DNA from: Budorcas taxicolor
Taxonomy: Eukaryota; Chordata; Mammalia; Artiodactyla; Bovidae
Reading direction: 5' to 3'
Length of the DNA stretch: 64,000 bases
Assembly: GCF_023091745.1 (NCBI RefSeq)
Contig: NC_068922.1
Location: 27,318,001 to 27,382,000 of the forward strand
Part shown: piece after piece, positions 1-11,955 of the stretch
How positions within the stretch are numbered: position 1 is the first letter of the stretch
How the letters are laid out: each line of letters opens with the position of its first letter
The notes under the pieces: model-generated
Seen by the model: only the letters and a program-made list of their open reading frames with translations
What the model was told of the DNA's origin: nothing
Databases searched by the model: none
Program-made: the position numbers and the translations under genes

Positions 1-3000
1 GAAATGAGGAATCTACACTCTTTCCTTGTGACTAATCTAGAATTTGAAGCTAGACACCCAGGGGTAAATAGGAACCATTTCCTACTGAGCTTCTTCATAT
101 GAATGAGTGAAGCGGTTAAAGGATTGATTATGCTTCTCTTACAGGAAATGAACCAATGAGAATTAGTAGGATCCCAAGCATGTGGAGAAATACTAATAGA
201 GAAAAAAAAATAGAGCAATATATTTGCATTAACCAGGGATTTGAAATCTAAGACAGGTAAGGAAGACTCATGCAAAGACATGATGGCTACTGCAGGATGG
301 TTAGCTTTCAGTAAAGCACGATTTATTGTCTGTTTTACATCAAAATGGATTTCCTTTGGAAGAAAAGTACCCTCTTGCTTTCTGGAGTATCGTATGTAAG
401 AGAAACATTTTAATTTCAATTCCCTTAGTGACAGTGACCCCTCTGCCCTCTCCATTTTATAAATTATTGACAAAGCGTCAAGAAGATTCCAATTGTGCAA
501 CAGCTAATTGGCCCCTCTGGTCATTTCTCAACAGCCCTGAAAAGTTCATTGGTTTTAGATAAAGACTTTCCCGGAGTTGCAGGCTCAGGCATTCCGAGAG
601 TTTGAATAAGTTTGTGTTCTTTATTTGCTTTTTAAATACAACATTTTGAGGCCAAGGCTTGGCAAAGAGCTATGAGGTTGGGATATTTGCTTGCTAAGGA
701 AAAAATGAGAACTCGAATTGGTATTTTAAATGAAATTAAATTTGAAATGTATATTGTAAAGCAAAAATAGGCTTTAGCTGACTTTAAAATAAAGGAAAAA
801 ATGAATGTTGTTATAAAATGAATGTGGATGAAGCTATTATGAGGAAAGATTTAAAGGTAACAATATTTAAATAAAATATTGTCATCCTCAAGCACTTCTG
901 CAAATGTATTTTAGAAGCCTTAAACTGGTATCAAGAAATTGACTTTCAGTATGCACTTTTTTCTATCTATGTAAAAAAAGAGCTTTTTGCTGTAAAGTGG
1001 TTGAATGTAAGATGAAAATGCTTACAACTTATATTTGAAATGAAATGTTTTCCAGTCTCTTACTGGAATTTTATTTTGGTTTAGAATTGCAATGACAAAT
1101 CAACCCTTCTCCTCCTAGCTCTCCACTACCTGTGACCCCTGAACTGTATGAAGTACATCCCTGAACCTGTGGAATGAAGATGGCTGTTTCAGTTCACTTA
1201 CTGGACTCAAAGTCATCCACATCTATGACTAAAACTGAAATGCGATTCTTTGCCAGCTTTCATTTCCATATACATTGTTTTTCCACTGTAGTGCTGTTAA
1301 TAAATTGTGTTCTTTGCCTGTGTGTGTGTGTGTACAAAGATGAACAGAAAAGATTGAAGCAGTTTTCCCCTGTATCTTACCTCTGCACATTTCCTTTTTT
1401 AAGAATATTATGTCAGGTGTTTTTAACAATAAAGTCTCAGAAGCTATATCAAGTACTTTATTATAGGAGAATATGTTCAAGAATTTTCTGCTTATCTCAA
1501 TATAAGGTTTACTCTGGGCTGTAACTATTTTTTTCTATTTTATCTTCTTTAAACCTTTTATTTTCCTCACCTGCTAAAGTTTCTATTAACTGATAGGTAA
1601 TTCATGCAGATGGAAAGAAACACAAAGGGAAATTTAGGCGGAAAAGAAAAATTTAAAACAGGGAAAAACAAAATAAGAAGAAAAAGCATATTTGAAAATT
1701 TAATAAAATTATATTTCCATATTCAGGTCCACAACATTTTAAAAGATTAATGTTTTTCAAACATTCTCCCAGGCAGTATATTCTCAAAGCAATCCTTTTC
1801 AGAAAAGAAGAAAATAAAAGGAGTAAATTTTATATTACTCCAACCCTACTTCAAATGAAGACTTTTTTTGAAACTCTAAATAAGAGTAGAGACACATCTG
1901 AAATTATTTTCAGAATGTATATCAAGGAAAATCAAACAGAGGCATTACTCATAGTCTAAGAGTTAAAAATCGATGTATTTAGGAAACATTCTCATCTAGA
2001 CAATTATCCATTTTCATCTAGACCTCAAACTCCAACTGTCATTTGGGAATCCTCCCACCATTCCAAGCTATACTACACATTATACAGTGCAATGTTATAC
2101 ACAGAACACAGCTTATTATTCTTCATTTCTCTGCTATCTGTTGCATACATTCAGCACATACAAAGGACACTGGTATTTCTATCCTTTCTGGAGTTTTAAA
2201 CTGTAAATACTGAAAGCAGACATTTATACTTCTTATTTACCTTAGCATTTCAAACCTTCCCAAAATTATGGACATATTTCCATATTTTCAGTAAAAATCA
2301 ACTTCTCAGTGTTCTGTTTGTTCACTAAATGAGGAATTTTGCTTTGCACTTGGTGTGGCCCAAAATGTCACAGGTTACCACATTTCCAGAAATTACCCCT
2401 TATCCTCATTATAAAATCTGGTGGTAGAAGGTTTGTTTTTTCTGTGCTCTAGTTTTTATAATCGGCGGTAGCCAAAGCTCATAAATAGTGATTCTATGTG
2501 CCTGGTATCTATTGTCCTCAAAAGTTATGTAGTTAGAAAGGAAGACCACCCAGAAGAGGGACTGAAGTAGACTACCACACATCTCTGCGCATCAGCAGGT
2601 GGACCCCAGGCGAGCTCTTCTGATAGTCAATACACACTGTCACATGCCTAATGAACTACCGCCTCAGGGCAAGCCGGGCTCACGTCAACACCATCCAAAC
2701 TTTATTTTGCTCTGCCCCTAGTTATACGATTTTCAATACCGGAAAATCCTGATTCCCAAAACAAATGACTACATATTGTAGCTACATTACTTTGCAAACA
2801 AAGTTGTGCGGTCATTACCAGCCAGAAAGTAGGGAAGTAAAAATATAACTTTAACAAATCACTTGTCTCAACTTGCATGAGCACTGATAACTATAAATCA
2901 GAGTGTCATTACAGAAGAACTTCAATGCGTCTCTATCCTCTAGAAGCTGTGAGAGTATACATGATAAACTGGAAAAAAATGCAAATTCAAAAGGGCAGTA

Positions 3001-3139
3001 TTTTTCCATCTCTGTTTGCAGTAGAAGGAGAAATTTTAACCAATGCTACTTCTTTGTGCAATACCAATACCTGGATATCAATTCTAATGCTGTATGCCAA
3101 TAAAATGATCCCCGACTCCTAGAAGCTAGTTAATTTGGT
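1..3139. other. Unique AT-rich intergenic sequence, no gene seen
   Basis: I recognise no gene and no repeat family here. Short open frames occur (for example 326-562 and 1174-1524 on the plus strand), but none shows a known domain, and their composition does not differ from the surrounding AT-rich DNA. A 15-bp TG run lies at 1319-1333. The stretch could be deep intron or intergenic DNA. Exons of a split gene too short to recognise cannot be excluded. Confidence 0.6.
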
Positions 3140-3156
3140 GGGGGGGGGGGGGGGGG
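3140..3156 (+). repeat. Homopolymer of 17 G
   Basis: An uninterrupted run of 17 G, followed by more G-rich sequence to about 3167. It lies where the 3' tail of the minus-strand CHR SINE would be expected, where a T-rich tract is usual. Long G runs can form G-quadruplexes and are prone to length error in sequencing. Confidence 0.9.
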
Positions 3157-3268
3157 TGCGGGGGAGGCATGCTGGGCATGAAGTATCTCAGTTCCCTGAC
3201 CAGAGATCAAACCCATGTCCCCTGAAGTGAAAGCATGAAGTCTTAACCACTAGACCACCAGGGAAGTA
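3157..3268 (-). mobile_element. CHR-type tRNA-Glu-derived SINE
   Basis: Read on the minus strand it begins acttccctggtggtctagtg, then has a B-box-like gggtttgatctctgg and a gggaactgaga segment, which is the order of the cetartiodactyl CHR SINE. It is diverged and short. It is a dead retroposon and not a tRNA gene, because no cloverleaf is preserved. Confidence 0.75.
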
Positions 3269-3889
3269 TCAAAAATCACCATAACTCTGTCTATTATGTT
3301 TTATTTGATAATTAGATATGATATCTTGCTAATTTAATCAGAAAAGCTGAATTTTTAAAAAAGCATGAACTCATAATGATCCTCAAATGAAGAGAAAATG
3401 TTTATAAAAATTGTTCATAAAGAGTTGTAATTTAGAAGAGTAGATACAATAGAAACACAAATTGGAGTATTCATTAAATGAGTATTTATTTCTTCTGTAA
3501 ATTAAACATGTTTATAAATGCTTTCAGTTAGTGAATGCATTATTAGTGTGAATGCATATTGAGTGAATGCATTATTCACTATTAAACAATTCCTAGAACT
3601 GTGTTTAATGAAGTTTTTTTTTTCTCTTATGTCACAGTTCAAATCTAGTTTCACTCACATTCCATTAACTAGAACACAACCAGCTGACCACAACTCACCA
3701 TAAGAAAAATGAGAAATATAAATCAGCTTTGCACCACAGAAGAGAATGGAAATAGTGCCTGAATAATTAACCAAGACCTATGTTAATAAGACTGTATATT
3801 TCTACCTCTGTAAACAAGGGAAAAAAGCATTCAGGGACTTTTGAGTAACCTAAATAGCTCCAGAAAAACAAGTACTGACCCCTAAAAGG
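3269..3889. other. Unique AT-rich sequence
   Basis: Nothing recognised. A short imperfect repetition of a 'gtgaatgcat' motif lies around 3531-3565. Confidence 0.55.
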
Positions 3890-4002
3890 AAGGTTTGGCA
3901 AAACTTTTTAGTAAAGGGTGAAATTTTAGCTTTTAAAGGCCATATGGTCTCTGTTGAAACTACTCAGCTTTATTGCTAGCATGTCAATGGAAGCGGAAAA
4001 AC
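3890..4002 (+). mobile_element. hAT-type DNA transposon remnant, left part
   Basis: The order 'ggtttggcaaaacttttt ... taaagg ... aggccatatggtctctg ... aactactcagc' follows one end of a common mammalian non-autonomous hAT-Charlie-like element of the MER group. It stops near 4002 and the rest of the same element resumes near 4459, so it has been split by an insertion. It has no coding capacity. The family name is from memory of the consensus and is uncertain. Confidence 0.55.
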
Positions 4003-4458
4003 AACAACAACAATGTAAGACCAGTGAGTTTCAATTTTATTTGAGGACCTTACTGAGGACTATAGCCTGGGAGACAGCCTCTTAGCTCTGAGGACCTGTT
4101 CTAAAGAAGTAGAGGGAAGAGCCAGTATTTATATTAATTGTTTGGCTACAGAAATACATATGGCCAAGCATATATCTTGGTGAAAGGTTACTGCTAATCA
4201 CAAAACACAGATACCGCCAATTAACGATTTTGATGATTTTCTACATATGAGAAAAGGCAAGAATCCAAAATTATTAAAATTCTTCCTTCCATATGCATCT
4301 TAACTATCTAGGGGCTGCATATCCAAAACACAGAACACTTCTTCCTCTTGCTTTTCTCCATCCTGAACTCCCCACCATCAAGGGGGACTGCATGGGTTTC
4401 AGCTTATCCTTCTGTATGAACAGATGATGAGTGAGACTCTCTGTTCTCTTTGTTTACA
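4003..4458. mobile_element. LTR-like insertion splitting a hAT element
   Basis: About 450 bp separates the two halves of one hAT-like element. The interval has LTR-like ends, beginning TGTAAGACC at 4014 and ending GTTTACA at 4458. It contains a segment 'ggaccttactgaggactata' that I believe recurs in artiodactyl genomes, but I cannot name the family. No clear target-site duplication is visible. A solo LTR is the best guess. A 5'-truncated retroposon is the alternative. Confidence 0.4.
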
Positions 4459-4570
4459 TATGCAAAAGCAGCCATAAACAATACCTAAATGAATGGGTGT
4501 GGCTGCATTCCAATAAAACTTTATTTATTAAAACAGGTGTCAAGCCTAGGATAGGTTGCTAACCCTCACC
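4459..4570 (+). mobile_element. hAT-type DNA transposon remnant, right part
   Basis: It continues the element interrupted at 4002: 'aaaagcagccataaacaata', then 'gtggctgcattccaataaaa', 'ctttatttatt' and the terminal 'ggttgctaaccc'. The order and orientation fit the second half of the same transposon. Confidence 0.6.
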
Positions 4571-5578
4571 CTAACTGAAAGATTACTGATCAACAATGAT
4601 TGACACACACATTAATCAGTTACAAAGAGAGTTCCAGTGTTAATTAGCACTAGCCTTCACACATAATAAATAATTAGGAAGCTCATTTAACAATGTTCTA
4701 AGAAAACCAATTAGCCAAATGTCTTAAAATGCAGAGATAACTTCATCTCCTAGGAGAAAAATTCTCTAGCTAGATCTAATAACAATAATTAAGCTTTTTT
4801 TTTTAAATATAGTTTTACTAGTGGTAATGGAGCATGTCGATATAATTACAAGAAAACAGATATGATAAAAGTATATTACTTAGGGGTGAATAGTGGGTTG
4901 AATAAAACCAAAGCTAGGATGTTAAATATGAATGCATGGATGTTAAATATTGTTGATTTGGAACAATTTAGGTGTAACAATAAATTAGAAGTTTAACATA
5001 ATGCTCAGTGACATGGATATAAATAACTCTGACATGCCTGTCAGGACCTGTGCCTTGAAAAGAAATAACTGATTAATAACCCAAATCTTGAGAACTGCCC
5101 CATGTCCAGGACAATGTTTGCTTTTCATTTTATTCCAATAAAATTATTAAGACCACAGGAAGATAAAGTTGAACAGGAATAAAAACAATGGTGATGGAGA
5201 TGCAATTTTAGATTAGTGGCATTGGTAAGTAATATTTTAGACTCTGTTACTGTAAATATTACAATCAGTTTTATAATTCTTTCTTTTAAGATGCTAAAGT
5301 TGTTAAGAGAATGTATATTGGAATTATGATTTTAATTAAAACTTTCTAAGTGATTATGTTTTTTTTCAATAAATGTGTAAAAATTAGGGAAATTTTAACT
5401 TTTTAAATCCATAAAGATTTATGATATTTTTTACTAATTTGTAACTATTTAAAGGAATTGATTCACTTTTTAAATGGTAGTTGACTGACAAATCATAATA
5501 CTGGGTGTTCTACAAAGTTCAAATATTTTCCTGTATTATTTTTATGAAAACCTTTTAGCAATTAAATAAGCTATTAAC
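4571..5578. other. Unique AT-rich sequence
   Basis: Strongly AT-rich with no gene and no repeat that I can name. It ends with a possible target-site duplication (attaac at 5573-5578) of the following BovB element. Confidence 0.55.
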
Positions 5579-6824
5579 TTCAGCAATACGTGAACCGTGA
5601 ACTTCCTGATGTTCAAGCTGGGTTTAGAAAAGGCAGAGGAACCAAAGATCAAACTGCCAACATCCACTGGATCATGGAAAAAGCATGAGAGTTCCAGAAG
5701 AACATCTATTTCTGCTTTATTGACTATGCCAAAGCCTTTGACTGTGTGGATCACAATAAACTGGGGAAAATTCTGAAAGAGATGGGAATACCAGAGCACC
5801 TGACCTGCCTCTTGAGAAATCTGTATGTGGGTCAGGAAGCAACAGTTAGAAATGGACATGGAACAACAGGCTGGTTCCAAATAGGAAAGGGAGTACGTCA
5901 AGGCTGTATATTGTCACCCTGCTTATTTAACTTATATGCAGAGTACATCATGAGAAATGCTGGACTGGAAGAAACACAAGCTGGAATCAAGATTGCCTGG
6001 AGAACTATCAATAACCTCAGATATGCAGATGACACCACCCTTATGGCAGAAAGTGAAGAGGAGCTAAAAAGCCTCATGATAAAAGTGAAAGTGGAGAGTT
6101 GGCTTAAAAAACTAGTTGGCTTAAACTCAACATTCAGAAAATGAAGATCATGGCATCTGGTCCCATCACTTCATGGGAAATAGATGGGGAAACAGTGGAA
6201 ACAGTGTCAGACTTAATTTTGGGGAGCTCCAAAATCACTGCAGATGGTGACCGCAGCCATGAAATTAAAAGACTCTTACTCCTTGGAAGAAAAGTTATGA
6301 CCAACCTAAATAGCATATTCAAAAGCAGAAACATTACTTTGCCGAATAAGGTCCATCTAGTCAAGGCTATGGTTTTTCCAGTGGTTATGTATGGATGTGA
6401 GAGTTGGACTGTGAAGAAGGCTGAGCACCAAAGAATTGATGCTTTGGAACTGTGGTGTTGGAGAAGACTCTTGAGAGGCCCTTGGACTGCAAGGAGATCC
6501 AACCAGTCCATTCTGAAGGAGATCAGCCCTGGGATTTCTTTGGAAGGAATGATGCTAAAGCTGAAACTCCAGTAATTTGGCCACCTCATGAGAACAGTTG
6601 ACTCATTGGAAAAGACTCTGATGCTGGGAGGGATTGGGGGCAGGAGGAGAAGGGGACAACAGAGGATGAGATGGCTGGATGGCATCACTGATTCGATGGC
6701 TGTGAGTCTGAGTGAACTCCAGGAGTTGGTGATGGACAGGGAGGCCTGGCGTGCTGTGATTCTTGGGGTCGCAAAGAGTCAGACACGACTGAGCGAATGA
6801 ACTGAACTGAACTGAACTGAAGTT
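5579..6824 (+). mobile_element. BovB (RTE) LINE, 5'-truncated
   Basis: This copy starts inside the reverse-transcriptase domain. It keeps the FIDYAKAFDCVDH block (5713-5751), the QGCILSPC block near 5899, and the catalytic YADD box at 6022-6033, followed by TTLMAESEEE and the conserved C-terminal part. The reading frame is broken by a stop near 5688 and by at least one frameshift near 6095-6140. The 3' end carries the BovB tail with repeated 'actga' units. The endonuclease domain is absent. The flanking attaac copies at 5573-5578 and 6825-6830 may be a short target-site duplication. Confidence 0.95.
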
Positions 6825-7938
6825 ATTAACAAACTGCAATATACACACAAAAACTCTATTGTGAAGTAAATGTATATCCTTCATAAAGAAAAGATCAAAA
6901 ACATTAAATTGTATCATCAGCAATTAAATATTTTTAAAACCACTGTTCACCAATAACACTTCTCCATCTATAGTTTATGCAATGAACCCTGCAGATGATT
7001 CATCTTCACTTTAGTATTTTCTAAGCCTTCCATTTAAGCACTCAGTATACTGAGTGATTACTTATGCACCTGACTTCAACTAAATCAACAAGTAACACCG
7101 AGAGCAGTTAATGGGGTTGGAGGGGGCTTGAGAAACAATTTTCTGTTCTTCATTTCTAAAATTGATGATAGGTTTGAGGCAACAATGAAAAGATATCTAT
7201 CTCATTGACAGGAGATAGATAGGACCCAGTATGAATAGCACAGATACTCCAAGATGAGAAGCAAGAGGGAAGCTGAGCTCTGCCCAGATAAGAGATAAAA
7301 GACCACATATTTCACCTTCTTGAAGTCAAGGAGACCTTCCTGACTGCACGTGGGCAGAAAGACTCCTTGAAGGTCAAAAAGGGAGGGGGTGCTGCTCAAA
7401 TTATTACCTAAAGGAAAGAAGTTATTTGTAGCTGATTAATTCTCTATAGTGTACCTCTTATCATGGACTAAGATCAATATAGGGAGAATACCATAGCTTT
7501 TATAAAAAATAAGTTTGCTTTAGTTTATGAACTATATTTCTGTATCAATGTAAATGTCTATAGATATACACATCACCCCAACCTTCCACCTAAGATGTTT
7601 TCAAATACTGACTAAAGCTAAGAAATGACATAAGAAAATTCCTGATTTCGGTTCAGTTCTCTATACCAGTGCATATCAGACACCTTATTTTATGAAGGCA
7701 TTTTAAAATCTCATATGCTGAGATGATCAGGTTTTGGTCAACTGGAGATGTTCATGGCAAGTTGACATCATGATTTTCTGTGATACAGAGAAAATTGTCT
7801 TTAGAGAGAAACCTGATCCAAGGCAATTTTCTAATTCTCTGCTCTGTTCTTAACAATCCCCAGCACTACAAATAAACAGCCTTTATCCCAGGACCCACAC
7901 ATGAATTGGTGATTGTTTTCTCCTAACACTATTTGCTT
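6825..7938. other. Unique sequence, no gene seen
   Basis: No gene or named repeat recognised. The part around 7090-7440 is less AT-rich and could be an old unrecognised repeat. A possible 10-bp target-site duplication of the next SINE starts at 7929. Confidence 0.5.
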
Positions 7939-8152
7939 GGGCTTCCCAGGTGGCTGAGTGGTAAAGAACACAGCTCACAATGCAGGAGATGCAGGTTTGA
8001 TCCCTGGATTAGAAAGATCCCCTAGAGAAGGAACTAGCAATCCACTTCAATATTCTTGCCTGGAAAATCCCATGGACAGAAGAATCTGACGGGCTACAGT
8101 TCATGGGGCCACAAAAAGAATGAACATGACTCAGAGACTGAACAACAACAAC
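7939..8152 (+). mobile_element. Bov-tA SINE
   Basis: It has the tRNA-Glu-derived head (gggcttcccaggtggct, then a B-box-like ggtttgatccctgg) fused to the Bov-A body (cccctagagaaggaactag, ttcttgcctgg, cccatggacagaag). It ends in an AAC-repeat tail. It is flanked by similar 10-bp sequences (ctatttgctt at 7929, ttatttgttt at 8154), a likely imperfect target-site duplication. Confidence 0.93.
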
Positions 8153-9350
8153 CTTATTTGTTTAAGGTTTTCATGGGAGGCATGGCTATTTAAAGGTTGT
8201 TAAATTATTTAACTTCAAATAGTTAACCACTAATTTTTACATTGTGGTGACAAACACAGCCTTTTCAGCATTAGAGATTTTTTTTATAAAGCCTCATTCA
8301 AGTATTTCAGTGTCATAAATTCAGGGACTACTAAGCTATAGTGTTGGAATCACACAAGGAGGATGAGCCTTGGGTCCTCTCTAACTATTCTTAATTTTAG
8401 AAGCTCAAGAAGGTCTTCATTGCAGGGTTTTCTTCAGTGGCTTATTTCCTGCAAATGGCTCCCAACATCTTTATAGGGAAGTTGCAGTTCCTGTGCTTAA
8501 TACAAATAAGGAGAAAACCCTAATAAGGAAATGCGAGATGTTTTCCATTAAGATTTTTAAGAGACATGAAGCATTTCAAAGAATTATGCAAATAGATCTT
8601 GCTGTGTGCCATTTAGCACATTTTATTATCTCACAGATTAGTGCAATTTAGTGCTTGAGCAGTGAAAGCCTCTGTCAGTTGTTGAAAGCATGAGACATCT
8701 GTAGTCAGAATGCTGACATTAGCAGCCTACAAAATGTGGACAACTGTAACCATAAATTAGAGAAATTACCAAGGAGATCCTTCCAGAGTAAGGCAAAGAG
8801 TTGATGAAATACAGATGCCTCCAGAGTTCCCTCATATGTGCATAATTTCATAGCTGCATATTCTGATATTTTGAAGATTTTATTCCCATTCCTTTAGGGA
8901 CTAACACTTTTAATACTTCCTGGTCAACAGGTGGGGATGGCAGTAAAAGATATAAATCATCCCAGACATAGTATTAAAAACTTATTATTGCTCATTTTAA
9001 TCAACAGCTCCATGTTTGCAAAAGGTAAAATCAAAATATTAGGTATAAACTGGCAGAAGAATAAATGATAGTTTCTTTGCAAATATATGAGATACATCCT
9101 ACACCTCTTCAATTGTAACAATGAGTTATAATTTTCAAAATGTGAAGGAGAGCTGAAGTCAATTTATTTAGTTGGCTTAGTGTTTCCAGAATCCAGTGAC
9201 CAGGCCAGGGGTGAGGGGTGAACTTTGTGCACACTTCCAAACGATCCCCACCCTTGGGAGGTTTACACTCTGCTGCTGTGAATTGTTTTTGAACAAAGGG
9301 TTCGTCGTTTTCCTTTTTCAGTGGCCCCCCAAATACACAGATGGCTCTAT
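8153..9350. other. Repeat-free sequence with a possible conserved element
   Basis: No repeat recognised. At 8410-8790 the composition is balanced, and an octamer motif (atgcaaat, on the plus strand near 8586) lies amid non-repetitive, non-coding sequence. That is the texture of a mammalian conserved non-coding element, but this is inference only. The stretch at 9180-9350 is GC-richer and has no convincing open frame. Confidence 0.45.
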
Positions 9351-9832
9351 TGTTAGGGGAAGCACACTGACTGGAACCACCCACCCTGGCCAGGCCCTTT
9401 AGTAACCATTCGCATAAGTTGTTTTATGACAAGAGAATACGGAACTAACTGGAAGAGTTACCACCAACTGGAAGAGTTCCAGAAAAGTCTAAAGGAGACA
9501 CCGTGTGTCCATCCACTTCCCAGAATCCCTCTCGCTAGCATCCATTTTGGCTGAGCGATGCATGCACCACCAGGAAAGACTTTGAATTAGAATGATTGGC
9601 CAAAGATCACCTGGAAACTAATCCCATCACCATAAACCCCGAGACTGCAAGCCACGTGGCAGAGCAGTTCTGGGTTCCCTTACCCTACTGCTCCCCACCC
9701 GGGTGCCCTTTCTCAATAAAATCTCTTGCTTTGTCAGCACGTGTCTCCTTGGACAATTCTTTTCTGAGTGTTAGACAAGAGCCCATTCCTGGGGCCCTGA
9801 AGGAGGGCCTCCCCCTTCCTACAATATTATCA
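9351..9832 (+). mobile_element. Ruminant endogenous retrovirus LTR, copy 1
   Basis: It begins TGTTAGGGGAAGC and is homologous along its whole length to 10066-10553. It contains a polyadenylation signal in 'caataaaatctcttgc' (about 9714), followed by a T/G-rich stretch, as in an R-U5 region. The homology between copies fades just after 'catt' at about 9834. A short open frame here (9596-9916) has a counterpart in copy 2, but it is only the translated LTR and is not a protein. There are no gag, pol or env traces beside it. Confidence 0.75.
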
Positions 9833-10065
9833 TTGGAGTTCCAGGTCCTGAGCATGCTATGGAAGTCTATTTCAGAGGCCACGCCTGGATTTGAGAGCAG
9901 GGGAAAAGAGAGCTGAAGAAAAATGAGCTGACATTCAGTGTGTGTGTGTGTTTGTTTTTTAATCTTCAGAGAGTCACAATTTCTTGTATAGGGTAGAAAG
10001 CTGAGAATTGTTATAAAGAACTGCTTATAAGAGGGAGGAAATTTATCAAGATTCAGCAGTCTGAC
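9833..10065. other. Spacer between two LTRs
   Basis: This 233-bp spacer contains a short TG run near 9940-9952 and no recognisable retroviral coding sequence. It is either the remnant of a provirus interior after large deletion, or host DNA between two independent solo LTRs. Confidence 0.5.
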
Positions 10066-10553
10066 TGTTAGGAGAAGCACACTGCTTGAAACCACCCACC
10101 CTGGCCAGGTACCATAGTAACCATTCACATGAGTTGTTTTATGACAGGAGATCCTGATAAGGAATATGGAACTAATAAGCCACCACCAACCGGAAGAGTT
10201 CGGGAAAGGTTAAAAGAAGACACCGCGTGTCCATCCACTTCCCAGAATCCCTCTTGCTAGCATCCATCTTGGCTGAGCTATGCATGTGCCACCAGGAAAG
10301 ACTGAATTTGAATGATTGGCCAAAGACCACCCGGAAACTAATCCCATCACCATAAAACCCGACACTGCGAGCCATACGGCAGAGCAGTTCTCCTGGGTTC
10401 CTTTACCCTACTGCTGTCCACCCGGGGGCCCTTTCCCAATAAAATCTCTTGCTTTGTCAGCACATGTGTCTCCTTGGACAATTCATTTCCGAGTGTTAGA
10501 AAAGAACCCAGTTTTGGGCCCTGGAAGGGGTCCTCCTTCCTGCAACATAACCA
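10066..10553 (+). mobile_element. Ruminant endogenous retrovirus LTR, copy 2
   Basis: It has the same direction and same boundaries as copy 1, beginning TGTTAGGAGAAGC and ending near 'ctgcaacataacca'. It includes the matching polyadenylation signal near 10438. The two copies differ by many substitutions and several small gaps, so they are old or were inserted separately. Exact flanking duplications are not apparent. Confidence 0.75.
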
Positions 10554-11943
10554 TTATGAACAGAAAAAAAAAACTGGATGACAAGCCTGTTGAGGGAACC
10601 AGCAGCTGCTTTTACATGGGGTCCACTAATAATTCTGACTGAGGCTCTGGCCTTGGACCAGGAAGACGCCGCTGCTGAGGAACCAGCAGAGCTCTTGATG
10701 GTTGTGGAGATTGTTAGAAAAACAGCAGAGTCAAGGTCCGCAGCACATAACTAACTTTCCCTCCCAACACTTACTCAAGCCTGAAGCTCGAGGGGCTGGA
10801 GAATGAAGTTAAAAAATGCCTCTGTAAATCAGTGTATCATTCCTCAAAGCCTAAAGATGCAGAAGAAACGAAGATTCACTAGGTGGAGGGTCAGCTCAAA
10901 GTTCACTAGACGATGGAAAGGCCTGTGAGTGACACCTGCTGGGACAGACCTGACAGAAAGGCTTGTAGACTTGCTTCTGCCTCTGTTAGACCCTGAGTTC
11001 ACTAATGCTTGGACAGCTTGGGTTTGAATATTTCCCCTCTCCCTTGAGACAATTGCTTTCCAGCCTCCTCATCCTTCCTAAAGGAAAATGACCTATGTGC
11101 CAGCATGACAAAGGTCCAGAAATGCATAAGCTTCATTGTGAGCCCCAATCCTTTAGGGGACTCAACGGTCAACTCCAAGTGAGGAGAAGAGGTGTGCAAA
11201 AATCAGGAAGTCATTACAATAATCAATCACTACCTGGGCTTTGGGCTCATTTACCACTAATTTAATGTAAAGATTTATTATCTTCACAATCTACACTTCT
11301 GAAAAATCACTGAATCTTCACATCAACCTCTGTGTTTTATCACAGAGGATAGGTAGCAAATCAATAGTTTATTTTTGCAAATTTGTACCTTACAGCCAAA
11401 AAAATATAGTCTTTTTTTAAATGAAGGCAACATTAAGTCAAGAAATGGCATTTTTCTCCATTCTGTGACTACAACACAATGATTCAATACTTCCTCTGCC
11501 CACTTTTGTCTTTAATAGCCATAAGGTTGTTTTCCTGTAATAAGCACTTCAGTGGGAATTAAGACCACCATTTTCTTCAAGAAGTATGATTTCACTAAGT
11601 AAGAACTGACTTGAAGTTTATAACTTCCAAGTTTGGAAATTCTTTGATATTTCATTTTCCTTTATCAGAATGAAGACAGATATTTGTTGCTGCTATTTTG
11701 TTTTTGTTTGTTTACTGATCCTAAACTAAAAAGAACCCCAAATTTATTCACTTACTCCTCTTTCAGCAATATGACTTCTTCCAATTGTTAGATTTCACTT
11801 GATATTTTTAACACATAAATCATGTTATAAAAGTATTTTTTTAAGTATCAAAAAAGTTAAGAAAAGCAGAGAAAATTAAAAAGTTTAGAGATAATTCCAT
11901 TATCCAAAATTAGTACTAATAGTATTTTGGCATCTTTTCATTT
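10554..11943. other. Unique sequence before the L1
   Basis: No gene or named repeat recognised. The part at 10560-11210 is GC-richer than the rest and includes several CpGs, but it has no open frame with a known domain. 11220-11943 is AT-rich. Confidence 0.5.
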
Positions 11944-11955
11944 AAAATGCATTTA
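11944..11955 (+). repeat. Target-site duplication, left copy, of the L1
   Basis: The 12-mer aaaatgcattta is repeated exactly at 19966-19977. It lies in a TTTAAAA context, as expected for cutting by the L1 endonuclease. Confidence 0.9.

Noticed and set aside
1174..1524. 116-codon open frame with a hydrophobic, cysteine-rich middle
   Set aside because: It includes a translated TG repeat, has no known domain, and lies in sequence with no other sign of coding.
6134..6688. 184-codon minus-strand open frame in the BovB at 5579
   Set aside because: It is the antisense shadow of the BovB coding sequence, and the same shadow appears in the other BovB copies.
9596..10642. Two related open frames starting MAKDH (9596-9916 and 10316-10642), which look like a small gene family
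   Set aside because: They are the same stretch of two homologous LTRs translated in one frame. There is no other support for a protein.
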